From assembly GCF_014839805.1 (NCBI RefSeq), contig NC_051118.1, forward strand, positions 1,116,001-1,180,000: a DNA stretch of 64,000 nt. Reading direction: 5' to 3'. Under the pieces are notes generated by a model. It had not been told where the DNA came from. It made no database searches and was given only the letters and a program-made list of their open reading frames with translations. Source of the stretch: Manduca sexta (Eukaryota; Arthropoda; Insecta; Lepidoptera; Sphingidae). Position numbers and translations under genes: made by a program. This document shows, piece by piece, positions 24,001 through 38,040 of the stretch. Numbering within the stretch: the first letter of the stretch is position 1; each line of letters opens with the position of its first letter.

Positions 24001-25837
24001 CGATCTCGTAAAGGCGTTGGCTGGATGCAGGCCGCGACTAACAAGTCGATCTTTAAGGGAGGGCTATGTTCAGTAATGGACTTTCCAAGGCTCATAAAGA
24101 AGAAGAGAAAGAAGAAAGTCAGTCTTTCACAAACAAATCAGTCTTATTGCTTAACTCCAAATCAAAGCACGTATACAGAACAAGCGATACAACAAGGCGG
24201 GCATTGTGTCGGCCTCGGTCGCATTGTGTGGTAATTTGGGTGAAATTGGCCGCTATCTGTTAATACAAAGGGTTCGACCGCGCCGCGCCGACGAAGGGAC
24301 CGTGATAGCGACACGCGTCGAGCGTCCGTCGAGATACTGTCAATTTCGCGGTTACTCACTGGTTATGCATTATACATAACGCATTATTTGCAGTTTTTAA
24401 TGTATATGAGGATTAAAATGCTGCTATTACGGAAGGTAGAAACGCTTACCTTTCTGGGAAAGTCTAGTTTTGGCAATGTTTAGAAAAAGTTTAAGATTGG
24501 TTAAAAAACACAAAACCGATAATTTCTTAACACATTTTTGTCTAACTAACATCTAAGTGGAAATTAGCTCTACATATCTAAGTCTCTATAAAACATATTT
24601 CAAAATGAATACAGTAACATCAGATATTTGATAATAAAATTACCTTTCAATCATCAAATATGTATAAAACTTATCCTCAGGATAATATAAAGCTACAGTA
24701 TTAAAAAATATGTCTTCTTATATGTACCCAAATTTTAGATATAGAAAAAAGTAGTTTTCGGATTATATCGTGGCCTTTTGATGTTGGTCACCAGGCTGAG
24801 CATGAAAGCTGCAAAATCGTCGAAACATCGGGAGTAAAATAAAAAGCAAAAAGCTGCGATTAAATCTAAAAATTAGATTTATTTTTGAAAATTTGTGTCA
24901 GCTTTACAGATAAATATATTTTAATTGTTTGGCATTTACTTAGATCATAACTAAGTCGTTAGTTATCTTGTAATGATTGGAAAACCAACCCTTCAAAGTT
25001 AAAAAAAATGGTAAACAAGAACAAAACACCAACCTGATATCAAAACTACCAACACAAAACACAACCCCTAAGCTTTCAACACTTTCCACCCCAATTTATA
25101 TCCCAAGATCCAAACCCGCACCTTCATTATTCACACTCGAACCTCAATAAACAAAAACAAACTACATTTCACACGACACCATAGATGTAGCCATGGATCC
25201 GGCCGGCAGTCGAAAACCCGTTCCCGTTGCGATTGCTCCGAGCAACCGGGCGGGTCGTCGACCGACGTGTGACGTCATAACTCGTCACCCCCCCCCCCCC
25301 ACTCTGGCGTGCACAGGCGCCCGACCTGGATGTGTCACGAACATCGCACATTAAGCGAACTACGCGGAAATAACGTGGAAATTGCGATGTATATATTTTT
25401 TTACATAATTTTCCGCGGAAAAAATGTAAGTAGAAATTTTCATTCATTTTTAATAGGTCAACGAGTTAGTTTTCAGTGTGGACTGTGATTAATAGCTCAT
25501 ATGTTGTACAGCGCTGATTTGTGGCTTTTTATGGCTTAAAAAAGCCAGCAAATAAATCACAAAAACCATCATAATCCAGATGGTCAGGTAATGGTAGGTT
25601 ATTGTCGCCACCCGGGTAAACCCACAATGCCAGCCAAACTTAAGTACACCACTTAAAATAGGGCGAATTAAAAGGTATAAAATATTAATATTTGATGAAT
25701 GAATTGAAACCTCCTTTTGTAATACATATTCATTGAAAACAAGTGATCGTCTAGTAATCGAAATTCTACCGTCGAATAATACATTTGTAACACATATTTT
25801 ATATACGAGTATTATTTATAATTTAATTTTTGGCACT
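21044..25837. other. gene-free stretch
   Basis: It is mostly AT-rich. A very G-poor tract at 25010-25185 leads into a CpG-rich block at 25190-25330, which contains TGACGTCA (25270-25277) and a run of 13 C (25288-25300). Another CpG block lies near 24270-24340. No recognisable gene. Confidence 0.4.
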
Positions 25838-26222
25838 CCTCCCTATGAACTTTAATCAAGTGTAATATGACTTGCGCGCGCTCAATGTGCCCAAAAAGGG
25901 TTACAAAGTTTTCTTTTCACGTAATTTCACGTAAATATAAATAGATAACAATGAAGAAACTACTTTCGTGAAGTAATAAATTTTAACGTCGGCATCATTA
26001 CATTAATTTCTTTTCTAAGAATATTACAAGTTTACTCCCTATGAACTTTAATCAAGTGTAATATCACTTGCGTGCGCTCAATGTGCTCTAAAAGGATTAT
26101 AAAGTTTTCTTTTCACGTATTAATAAATAGATAATAATGAAAAAACTACTTTCGTGAAGTAATAAAAATTCGGAATCATTACATTAATTTCTTTTCTTTG
26201 TTGAACTAGAATATTACAAGTT
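25838..26222. repeat. two-copy direct tandem duplication of about 196 bp
   Basis: ctccctatgaactttaatca begins both copies (25838 and 26034). The blocks acttgcgcgcgctcaatgtg / acttgcgtgcgctcaatgtg, aaagttttcttttcacgta, aaactactttcgtgaagtaa and cattacattaatttcttttc recur in the same order. The copies differ by substitutions and small indels, so this is an old duplication. Confidence 0.9.
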
Positions 26223-26699
26223 AAGTTATGTGAATAAAATGTTAACGATTGCCTGGAGAAAACCATTTTTAGGCGTTATAATTTGTGAAACAAACTTAAA
26301 ACATCGTTATCGCATTCTATTGATACGATTCGAATTCCCAGTGGCCTATACCTACTTCCAGGCATTTGCAAAGAAACAAAAGGACAACGCAATAGTTCAC
26401 ATCTATTTGCTAAACCGAAGTCTACTGTGTTACGTATTCACACAATGTCTACCGAACGTGAAGAAGCAATTACTGTTGCTTGCATATTCAGCTCAACATT
26501 GTGTTTAAATTGAGTTTCTGATACGTTAAGACCTAACTCATGTTATACGTGAAACTAATCAGTTTCGTATTAAATTGTTTCATTAAGCACGGACAGATTG
26601 AGTGTTTAGTCCTTTCTTCCAGGCTAACCTAATACGGGTCCTAAGACTTTATAGACAAGTATTAATAAATAACCACTTCGTGCGTACGTACGGGTCCGC

Positions 26700-26876
26700 T
26701 ATGCCATTGACGGGCTTTAGGTCTTAGTCCACCACACCATCATAATGAGGTTTGACATACATAACTACTTTCGAAATTCTCATTGAAAGACACCGCTTAA
26801 GCGACTGATAATTATGAATGATTCGTAAAGTTAGAAGTGGGTGCCCTGAGGCATAGAACCGAATCCGTGTAAATCG
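26700..26876 (-). mobile_element. SINE family A, decayed fragment
   Basis: gctttaggtcttagtccacc, tcgaaattctcattgaaaga, acaccgcttaagcgactgat and gtgccctgaggcatagaacc parallel the intact copy at 27698-28023 with many changes. Confidence 0.55.
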
Positions 26877-27697
26877 TTGCGGTCATTTCTGCTAGATTAT
26901 TGATGCTTAATTAAACTATGAGAACGTTACATAACAACTAAAATGAAAAATATTGCAAACACACAATTCTCAAAGATCGATAACGCTTGATGTCCATTCT
27001 TCAAAATGGTATAGTGAGCGGTGATCTCTTGCCATTACGTGATCCCACGTTTGCCTTATACTATAAAAACCCATCCAATCAACCACAAATGCACCACCAA
27101 ACACACAAACCACCCCCAATAACCATAAAAAATTTAAACGCATCACTAAAACCATATCAATGTTACCTATGACCACCCCCTATTTTATCCGCATTGCTGT
27201 ACTATAAAAGCCACCCCTCCCCGCCCTGCCCGCTCCTACGAGGACGTTTCCTCTAGAACTCGGGGGTAGTACGGACGATAAAACCGATTCGAACCCGCCC
27301 TCGCGTGGTCCGGGCGTAATCACGCGACGCCTGCAATGTGCATATTGTGTTTTTTGTTTTTATTGTGGGTGGGAAGCGATTTTGGGTTAATGAACAGGTT
27401 GTTGTATGGAATGTTTGATTTTAATTGTAGTACCTTTAGTCACGCCATATATAAAAGATATGATTTAATTTCATATTTCGTAATATTAACGATGTTAGAA
27501 ATAACAAAATTCTATTAATTTTACTCTATCAAGTGGAAGATGTGGCGTTTTTTTAATATTTCTCTACATGGCAATCAAACCCAGAACCTCACGGTTTTAA
27601 CCCCAAGTACCAAACCAATAAGCATGAAAATGATCGGAAAATTATCGATAGATTTATAACCAAGCAAACTACTCGATCAAACATTATTTTTTACATA

Positions 27698-28023
27698 TAA
27701 TAATAATAATAACAGCCTGTATTATATACTTGCCCACTGCTGAGCACGGACCTCCTCTACTACTGAGAGGGATTAGGCCTTAGTCCACCACGCTGGCCTA
27801 GTGCGGATTGGTAGACTTCACACACCTTCGAAATTCCTATAGAGAACTTCTCAGATGTGCAGGTTTCCTCAGGATGTTTTCCTTCACCGTTAAAGCGAAC
27901 TATAAATTCACAAAGAATACACACATGATTTTTTAGAAAAGTCAGAGGTGTGTGCCCTTGGGATTTGAACCTGCGGACATTCGTCTCGGCAGTCCGTTCC
28001 ACACCCAACTAGGCTATCGCCGC
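27698..28023 (-). mobile_element. tRNA-derived SINE, family A, intact with target-site duplication
   Basis: On the minus strand the element starts with a tRNA-like head: A box tagcctagttgg (exact fit to TRGCNNAGYNGG) and B box ggttcaaatcc (exact fit to GGTTCRANNCC). A tRNA-unrelated body follows (gttcgctttaacggtgaagg, ggtggactaaggcctaatcc, cctctcagtagtagaggagg), ending in a short (TTA)n tail. It is flanked by a perfect 14-bp direct repeat, ttattttttacata, at 27684-27697 and 28024-28037. The duplication shows retrotransposition with no decay of the flanks. Non-autonomous; it needs a partner LINE. Confidence 0.92.
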
Positions 28024-29147
28024 TTATTTTTTACATAACTTTAACATTAAAACTGTCTATAAAAAACTGTATAAATAACACATCCCTGTCAATTGCCATT
28101 GCCCGGGAGCGGGGTTCAAGGTCTCGGTTATGACTCCGGCGACCTTTGCTAATGAATTGCCTCGCCCTTCCACACATTAACCGTAAAATGTTATACAGTA
28201 CTCGGAAGTAATTACACTTCAGACTAGAAAGATCATCGACAAGTCAGTGTTAAAACGTCACGTACTTGTGAGTAAGAGACACCTTTAGAAAGAGGTAACT
28301 AACCGATTATAACTTTTCTAATGCCACTGTGTGATATTTACTGCCGAGTATTGTATCTGTTTCTGTGGCTCGATGTGTAACATTTACTGTACGGTTCTGT
28401 ACAAATAATGAGAAGAATTGAATGTGGTTAGAGCTCCCGTATGTGAAAGATCATTTTGTACATACTAACATTCAATATGCTTTGTATAATTTGTATCAAA
28501 AAATTGTTGTGAAAGACATCACAGCCAGTGTACCAATAGATGGTGTGTGGCATTTGATGTCTCAGGATGAGAAGCGCACTGCAGTGTTATGTAGTACAAC
28601 ATTTTGTACAGTGTTAAGAAGCGATCGCGTCAGGCTAAAATTATAACATTTTTTTTTTTTTGTTAAAGCCACGTCATACTTATTGCATTTAATATAATTC
28701 TTGGGTTCTATGAAGTAAATCAGGCTTAACAAATCCCCTAAATTGACGTAACAACGCTGAACAAAGCGGCTCATTTCACAAATTTAACTCAGATTTTCAT
28801 AATCCTGGCAATATTTTTTCATAATATATTGTGAACCTTAAAGTCTGCGCGAATTATACCTTCATGGATTATATGAGAATATATTCAGATATTGAAATTT
28901 TGGAAATGGTAAATAGAGCCTTTAGTTTATGACAGGTCTTTTATATACAAGTTGATCTGAATAGGTACTACCGCTTTGTCATTTAGTCTTTCGATCAGTA
29001 TGTAAACATTACTGTGATCATTTTTGAAGGAATAAACCAAATTAGTAACTATACCGCCAGTGTTTTAATTTGTTGGTATTATTAATTTATTGAAATTTTC
29101 TGTGCTTCCTATTCATAAGATTTCATCTTTCTTTTTCTATTTGTTTA

Positions 29148-29280
29148 ATATTGTTGCGGGATAAAGACAAATTAGTGTTCCCTGAGACTCGGTGAGCTTC
29201 ACCGTTCGGTGTCATGAAATGCGTGCCACTGCTTATTCTGGCTTAGGAGTTGTGGTAGGTGTGAGGACGGGAAATTCTAT
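29148..29280 (+). repeat. dispersed family D, copy 2
   Basis: attgttgcgggataaagaca, ctgagactcggtgagcttca, ccgttcggtgtcatgaaatg and aggagttgtggtaggtgtga align with 13805-13940. The central stem is weakened by substitutions. No target duplication was seen. Confidence 0.75.
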
Positions 29281-30491
29281 TTACAACATTTCATAGAACT
29301 GTATAATAATAAATCAAAGTTAAAAGCTCTGTGAGAATATTAATTATTCCACTAAATCACTTGGTATTCTCATGTAACCTAATCGTGCTTAACGTAAGCG
29401 ATGCTTGCGTAGCGAGCCATGAACTAGTCAATGAAATAATTACTGTTTACTTGCATATCAAATAGAACCGTCTGTTAACTTTATGGACCTTAATTATAAT
29501 CGTTATAGTATCATACATCTGTCTTGTTAAAAACACTATTTTTTTACAGACATACATACCTACTGTTTTCAGATATAAAGTTATCGTCGTCTTTGGAGTT
29601 AAATTTATTTTCAAGAATCTTTAAACTATAGCTCATACGCCCATAGCAACTATAGTTCTAGAAATGTTAATCATTAATTACTTTGTAAAGCTATACTTAC
29701 GTGTGTGTCGTCGTGCTGATGTTCAAAAACAAATCTTTTACATCACGATGGTCTCAATACGTTACTTTACACATAACAATAAATCGTTTATAAGTTAATG
29801 AAAGAGCACCACTTAAACGACTACGATTTATAAATAGCTTAACCAATATTGACCACCTCAATCAATACTTAGTTGTAGGTTTATTTACGAAAAACACAAG
29901 AACAACTATTAGTACAGTGAAGACTGACACATAGTGTACAAGCACTTAAATATCACTGTAATCTATACATAAAAACGTTAAATAAAGAACCTAACACCGG
30001 TTTGAACACAAATACACACGGTAGTTAATTAAAATGGTACTAAAACCTCCCACGATAGCCTACGGAAGCGATCCCAGCTAGTCCATAATTTGAACTAACA
30101 AAGGCTACAGCTTATTCGAAGTCGGGACAAATCATTCGCAAGCTGGCGCCGAGCCAACAACCCCTACTGTATAGTTAACTCGCTTGGAAATCTCGTTTCC
30201 ATGCAGGGTAATGCAACTATTTCTTCGAGTTCATGAAAGTAGCGTTCCGAGAATTTGCTTTGTGAATTAGGTCACGATGTTAATGTTTTTAATTATAAGA
30301 CGGTAATGAAACTGGGATTTTAGTGAAATGTTTTTGCGAAATTTAATAAAACAGTTAAAGTTAAACAGTATTTCTGCTTTAAGATAATAAATAATATACA
30401 ACAATTGATCATGTTTTTAACTGTCACATTGCGAAACATTACAATTAGATACATATAAGGATTTTATTTATACATACTATGTCATATTTTA

Positions 30492-30575
30492 CATACCTTC
30501 GAAATATGAATGTTTTCCTTCCTTTAAAGCGAACTATTTTATTAACGAAGGCACAAATTACTTTAAAAGCAGACG
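30492..30575 (-). mobile_element. SINE family A, short fragment
   Basis: cataccttcgaaatatgaat, gttttccttcctttaaagcg and aactattt match the middle of the element at 27698-28023. Confidence 0.4.
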
Positions 30576-31661
30576 CGTGCGCCGAACGCCCGCAAATGTC
30601 GTCTACTTGACAAATTATTTATTATTAATAATATTTCTTTATTGAGCGTTTATTTTTAGTCAATATTAACATACAAATACAATGAATCATATAGCGAAAT
30701 AAAACAAATCAATATGAACATTATAATTTCAACATTTGAGTCATTTCCTGTGTTGAATAACGGAAACAATAAATTCTAATGATTCGTATCATATACTGTT
30801 AATTAAAGAATTGATATCAAGCGGTGATTGGTTTATTTTTTGTCCGTTAACTATTTGATAAACCGTTTATGTAAATAATGCTGTTTCCGATATCTCATTG
30901 AATTTAGGAGGAAAATAATATGTATTACAAACTGCACAAATATAGTTTGTGTATTAAAATATAGTTTGTGTGTAACTGGACAAATATATGCGTAGATTTT
31001 ACTAGATTTCATGGTCTGGGATTTGGATAAGAATATTATGATTTACCAACAAAGTGTATAGAAACTGATGCATTATTATGATTCACTCTTTACCAGGGTT
31101 ATATTATGCAAAGAACATTTTTAATACTAGCTGTTGCTCGCGCCTACACCAGGATGGAAATGCTTTTCCGTCATAAAAGACCCGCTTCATATTTTCTCTC
31201 TCATTTAATTTCATTTTTGATTCATTAAAACTGTTCTTTAAGCTTTTGTTGCTCTTATAAAGACCCCATATTTGTTTTTCTTCAATATGATGTACAGACA
31301 TCGCCTTGTTACAATTTTAATATACAATGATGTATTATATAAATCATTACTCATTATTATGACTGCATTATATAGTGACACGATAGTTCTAAATATACGC
31401 TATTATTATTTAACCACACACTGATCGCAGCGCCGCGTTTAGTCCTAACAAATATAATTGTTCGCTTCAATAATATACTAAGAATTTCCGATTCGAAGTC
31501 CGTTAGTAAGGGTGCATCCACCCGCGTGGTGCAGCGAGACCAAGTTTACGGTTATTATGACATTAGCTATGAACGCATCTCAACTCACCCGTTCATTGCA
31601 TTCAATGATTTATTTATACTACAAGTTACATCTCTTTGATTTACTTTACATATATAATTCA

Positions 31662-31940
31662 ACTAGCTGACCCGACAGACGTTGTCCTGTCCTAACTAAT
31701 TATGCACGCGCGCATTCTGTCGATTGCTGACAGTTATTTCAAACCACTGACAGTTATGTTAAATTAATATTGTCATTAAATTTTCTATATTTCCGCGCAA
31801 TTTTTTGAATTTTTTCTCTCATAAGAACCTTCTCCTGACAATAACAAAAACAACAAAAAAAAATAGTGAAATCGGTCCAACCGTTCACGCGTGATGGCAT
31901 GACCAAGGGAAATAGGGATTCATTTTTATATAAATATAGA
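31662..31940 (+). mobile_element. RTE-like LINE 3' tail
   Basis: It begins actagctgacccgacagacg, then ttgtcctgtcctaactaa, and ends gtgaaatcggtccaaccgtt...ggattcatttttatataaat. This start and end pair is a very common dispersed unit in lepidopteran genomes. No coding part is present. Confidence 0.6.
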
Positions 31941-31949
31941 TTTTCAATT

Positions 31950-32082
31950 TAGTGCCCGATTAGGCGATAGATTCGCCGCCATATTGCCCATCACATCACG
32001 GAACGGAATACACTTGGTGAAAGCTGGGTGACCTGCACCTCTGCTACCCCATAGGGATAAAGACGTCATGTATGTGTATAAA
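31950..32082 (+). mobile_element. SINE family B fragment (body)
   Basis: gtgcccgattaggcgataga, ttgcccatcacatcacggaa, cggaatacacttggtgaaag and atagggataaagacgtcatg follow the body of 171-400. It lies directly after the RTE-like tail. Confidence 0.6.
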
Positions 32083-33480
32083 TTCAATATAAAATTGTAT
32101 CACGCGGGCCCGTTTTTCGGCAATTTCATTTTCTTTTTTGCGGATGGTTTTAGGGGAAGATGGAGCGTTGATCCCGGCAGGCATTGGCGGTATTACTTGC
32201 CGAATTTCATATTGTTGCTTGAGAATTCATTTGGTTTTACGTGGTAGGTCTCTCGTATATAAGAAATAAAAAGGCGATAGATTCATGCCGTTGAAAAGTA
32301 ACTAGAATGTAATTGAACCATAGTTAGGTTCTATTATTTTGTAATTTCTTAATAGCAGCAAAGTACTAGGTCTATATTGTTCCTATTTAAGACGTGGCCA
32401 GTGTATTTACTTGACAATACTAGCGTTAGCATATCCCAGGGATGTGAACTTCGTGAAGTTTCATATTATGTTTTATAATTTTCAGTTCTGGGAGATATTG
32501 TTACTGTCTCGTGACTGTGTCTCGAAATTCAGATATCAAAATATTACTTAATATCAGCTCTGAATAAATTAACTTAAAAATAAACAACAACCCTTACATT
32601 AAATTATTCAACATCAAATCCTAACTCAACGCCGCAAGATCGATACATCCTTAGTCCGGAGTTCGGACGCCGGGTAACGTTATCGCTGCAGCACGGTCTA
32701 GAATCCGGGACAAAGGTGAGCGTATCGATCCGGGGCATACCGGGGCTGGTTCACGAGCGGCCGACAGCCCGCCCGGCGCGACCCGCATCCGGGCTAACGG
32801 ATCCGGATGTGTACATGCGGTAAATTTAACCCCGATGTGTTCGGAGGTCGTTTTGAGGACTACGAATTTGCGATATTCTTGAAGATGTTATGCCAATTTA
32901 CATAAACTGCAGAAAAATATTTCTTAGGGATTGGTTGAAGTTTTATTATCGCTATGTTATTGGTTTCATAGCATCGTATATACATTGTGATTTAAGAAGT
33001 TCTGAGCTTCTATTCAAATGTGATAGGATAAATAATTAAAATGGTTTAAGTGTTTAAAATGTTTTAATGTTGCACTCACCATAAAATCAGATCCTCTGTC
33101 ACACGTCACGAAAATAACTATATTGAACTATGAAGTAAGCCCGACTGTGTCTACCCTTTATAGGACAAACGCGTGAGCTCATAGATGATCCTATTAAACC
33201 CAGGTCGCGTGCCATTCACCCTTTAATCCACCCCTATACCTGTTGTTCATAAAATGTATTTTGTATTTTATTAGCACCGCGCTTCACACCGGAGATTTGG
33301 TCCACCAGCGTTATTGATTCCGGCTCAGTGAGTTTTCGGACGACGGTACCGGGTTCTATTTATAACTATCATAAAGGTTAAGCAGTGATTTGGAAATGAT
33401 CTTGTGGATCAGCGTCTTTTATTTTTATCTAGTGTCCCGGAAAACGTATTCTGCGAAAAAGGTATACATTATATCGATAA

Positions 33481-33559
33481 GGATAATTATTAAAAAAAAA
33501 GAGTTAAATTTTATAATATATACACACTATATTATAAAAGTTAACTCTTATCGTTATCC
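33481..33559. repeat. long AT-rich hairpin, possible MITE remnant
   Basis: A 22-nt arm at 33499-33520 (aagagttaaattttataata...) and its reverse complement at 33528-33549 differ at one position and are separated by tacacac. The pairing resumes further out with ggataa (33481-33486) and ttatcc (33554-33559). No clear target duplication was found. Confidence 0.7.
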
Positions 33560-34936
33560 TAAAGCAGTAGGCAGAAACTATTAAGCGCCACAACCTGCGA
33601 TCTTAACACACCTCTTTCGCATTTTCCACAACCATAGTTCTCCTTGTACATTTTTGCCGATTACGTTAACTCCTAACAGGACCCAGTTCGATATATTCTC
33701 TCAGGTGTCTCCTTCCATCCATATCATCGACTTTCGATAGCCTTCGTGACCCATCTTTCATCTATCCTTTCCACGTGCCAGACCATCACACCATACTTCT
33801 TTCAATCTTACCAAAAGATATCATCCTTCAAACGAGACGCAAGTGCGTGAAAGGTATATCACGGGAACGGACACGGCACTAATGTGAGCATCACAGCGCC
33901 TAATGCGCAGTGTAATGGCAGTTTACCTGTTATTACATTAGCTGGCGCTCATGGCACTCATCGAGACCGCGGGTCGTTGGCCGCACTGTTATGTCACGGA
34001 TGTCACAGCATTTTATCCTATTATGGGATATGATTTGCTAAATGAGTTTATTTATACGAATGACTGGCGAACAAACAGCTTGCTAGGTGTTACCGCTCGT
34101 AAACAGCAATCTGAACTTTGAATATCACTCCATGGCAATCTGTCACAGTCATGGAAAGCATCGCTACGCATACTGCCGAATTTATTCGCAATACGATGTA
34201 AACTGACAAAGAATAAGAGACGTACAGCGATAACGGGAAAAAAAAATCACAAATACCCACAATTGTGCGCAATACATGCTATTAGCAATATAGCATATAG
34301 CTAATTCTCCGCAACGTAGTTTCCAGACTCAACAAAATATTCAAGCCCTCTTTTATGCAAGTTGTAGCCAATAATTACTGTGTACGAAAAGAAAGCTTTC
34401 TACTTTTTAAAAACGCCAATAAATCATTCAAAGGTCATATTAGTTCATCAAGAGTGCACGGCTGAGTGTGACGGCTGATGGACATGCTCGATGACATCGG
34501 GTGAAAGCGAATTATTTTCGCCAATGAGCTCATCCATCCACTTTTATAGAACCTGTTTTAGCTTAGAAATAGATTGGATACTTTTTTAATGGATTTAGAA
34601 ATTTTGCGTATTAGTCTTTTTATACAGTTAAGATGAGATGAGGTCATTGACCTAATTGCCTATTCAGTAACAACACTTAGAACTTTAAATTACATAGTGC
34701 TGAATGGTATTTACGCTCGTCCACGTGTAACAGTCTTATAAAGCCACATAATAATATTATAGTTTCAAATTCGTTTACAAAGATGGTTTCCATCTCGCGT
34801 GACATAGTGCACAGCACTTTTTGGAAAGCATACTGCTGATAATACTTAATGTCGTCTCACAAAAGACGTAAAATAACACCAAATAATTCTTAATCAAAAC
34901 TAGGAAATACGATCATTTCTTAAAAACGAAACAAAA

Positions 34937-35025
34937 ACACATCACGCCTTTATCCCCAAAGAAGTACAGGTGTAATCAGGACACGCAATTTTTGCAAAGT
35001 GTATTTCATCCCAAGATGCCATAGG
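34937..35025 (-). mobile_element. SINE family B fragment
   Basis: The reverse complement shows tggcatcttgggatgaaata, cactttgcaaaaattgcgtg and tttggggataaaggcgtgat, the 3' body of family B. Confidence 0.55.
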
Positions 35026-38000
35026 TGACGAGCTTAACGCTATGTCGAGCACAATCCTTTTCCATTCCGTTAATTACAATGCGTGGCATCCAAAATCAGC
35101 GTTTCAAAAAACAAAACCACCTCATCAAATTAAGAAGAAGACAATGCATCACACCCTCACAAAAACCCACAATTCAACAATCACTTAACCCGTCAACGAC
35201 TCTCCAAACCCATAACCCATTCAAAGGGTACGCAGACACAGCCCCTGGTTATTACAAGCATAGCGGTACAAAACGTCCATTCACCCTCAAAGTGACGTCA
35301 CTGCGCAATAACTAAGGGGGGTTGGTGGGGTTAGGGCGTAGAGGACAAAGTTTGAATGACGCCATCGCCCCCTTACGCAACAACACTGATTGTTTGTTCA
35401 ATCGGCCGTGTGGGGTATGTGAAGCTTGGATAATATCGGATGTCGAGGTTTTATTGGACATATTAAAAGATGTATCTTCTTTTCTGTTATATGGAGGGTT
35501 GAGATCAAAGGATCTAATATATTTTAGTTGTATTAAAGTTTTTGTATGAATATTAATCTATAATTGTGGTGTATGCATCAGAGAATATGTATTAACCGTG
35601 TAAATTAGGTAAAAAATAATGAAATGAGTGTTTATGGATATAACACTTGAAGTCTGGTCTCCAGTGACAATTCTGATTGGAACCATTGTGCTTCACCCAT
35701 TAGTGGAATATAGTTTCATAGAAATTACATTAAAAAATAATACGATGATGCAACACATAAATATTTGTAATTTTATCACAATCTACAAGATATGTTGCAG
35801 ATAATGTTGATAAACACTGATAAGTGCATTTGTTACATTATGTGGAACCGGAAATTACATGCCAAAAGCAAACAGGACACATGATGGTAAGAGATTATCA
35901 TTGCCCAAGAATGATCACCAAGCCATCACGATGCGAAAGCGACCTTTGCACTAGAGAGGGAGATGATTTATAAGGTCTCAAAAAATGTAACTAAAACCAT
36001 TTGGTTTCATGCATTTGCATGCGTATACGCTAATTCAAACCAGCTTTGTGTGACTACGGTTTTACTCCGGTCCAGTAAATTTTATGCTGAAAAGAAAACT
36101 GCAACTTTGACCTGCCATTTATTAAATTCTTGCAACATTGAAATAAATAAGTTTACCTCGTTAACAATACAAACCTTGCAATTTCTTCAATCTATAAATC
36201 CCAAATCTCTAGGCAAATACATATTGAATGCTATAAACTCTAGACTAAATTCATATCCGGATTCGTTCCCTGTCTGATCCTCACCCCTTAGCTTTAGGGG
36301 TTGATGTGTTTATTAGCCCCTCGTCACGTCGCGTCCGTTCGCCTGTCTAGACATATAATATTTTGGCAAAGCAATACGTGTTTTTATGTTTCTTATATTT
36401 TATGGGTGTTGTTTTGTTCTTACGGAATTGTCCGTTGAATCGATCGATGGAACTTTTATGGGAGGGAACATAAATGCTAATGAGGAGGAACAAAGTAATA
36501 TAGGATACGATATTAAATGTAAGAAAGTCCTAAGTCCGTCTTTTGCGTGAGAGTTGATATCTTAGTTATTGAGTATTTTTTTAATAACAGAACGAGCAAG
36601 TCACTCGTCTAATGATTAGCAGCACGCCTATACTTCATATTAGTAGCAATGCAACCCAAAGCATTTGATCATAAAGTAATATATAAAATGCGTTGCGCTA
36701 TAGGCCTTGAGATATTTTCTACAATAAGTTTCTAATCAGTAATAACTATTTGTTTATTTTTTGTTATTTCATGATTTAAGGAGTTTTGTCGTATACTTGC
36801 GCGTATGTCACTCTGTAATAATTAAAACGTTTAGTTTTCTTCAAATCAGCCACCAATAAAAGTCACATTTGTGCTAGAGGTCGGAAACAATATAGCACAC
36901 ACGCCAGACCATCGCTTCCTAGAGACATTACTATATTATAGTTCTTATATATTACGAAATATGATATAATCTACTAAATGTTATGTTAAATCGTCACGGC
37001 TTTAACTCTCGAAATTACATAAACCGGCACAAATAAAGTTTAACCTTCATACCGTATCAGATTCCTTCATGAGATAAGTATGCAGTCATCACTGCATTCG
37101 ACAAAAATGACACAATACGTTTAAATTGCCGTCCTTCCTGCTTCTTTATGTGCGAGGTATTATCAAGTTTAATGTTAAAATACGGTCGACAGTGTACTTA
37201 CGAATTGATTATTTCATATACTAAATATATCGCTAAAGACTTGGGCACATCGACGATAAATTCTCCCGCGATTTTTTTTTTATTTCCAAACGAAACAGGC
37301 ACTCGCGGATGAAAAAGTAGAAATAAAATAAAGTACATTACGAATTATGAGATCATTATAAAAGTATATGGTGATTAGCAAATAATAAGTTCATTGGTAG
37401 AAATTTTAAAGAGTCCAACGAAAATCAAGCTAATATCATTTTGCCCTAACCAAAAGGGGAAGCACTGAGGACCCATACTATATTCGATTAACATGATGGT
37501 ATTACGAATCAAACTCGTTACTTAAGAAGTCTTTATGCACCATTGTTATATCAAAGCGGATTGAAAAGATACTTCAACGATAATCGCATTTATTTGGAAT
37601 TTCCAGAAACCTTTTTCCCATATTTGATTTATAGTACTTGATAGTTTGAAAGTCATAAATAAAAAATCCTGCCACACTTGGCTTCAGACCAGCTTTAATA
37701 AAAAGTCCATTACTGGGAAACCAGACTCGACGTCACCGAGACCGGATATGCAATTAATGCTATCGTTAAAACCAGTGCATTAGGCAAATGAAAACCATTC
37801 TCGGAACGAGTTGAATTCAGTAATAGATTCGTGTGTCACAAACATACGACATTTACTGCGCAATGCGGAAAAAATCTGCACGGAATTTAGTCGCAAAATT
37901 TATAGACTCGAGTGGACGACCAAGCTCTTCCAAATACCTCATATTAATTGTAATAATAATATGTAAACCAACAACACTTTTTTGTTTCACTTTTTATTGT

Positions 38001-38040
38001 ATTTTATATTAAATAGCTATTAACTATAATATTATAGTAT

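Noticed and set aside
27760..28008. 82-codon minus-strand ORF as a gene
   Set aside because: It lies wholly inside the SINE with the 14-bp target duplication.
35025..35315. Plus-strand ORF of 96 codons
   Set aside because: The frame is open because the tract is G-poor and few stop codons form; composition, not protein signal.
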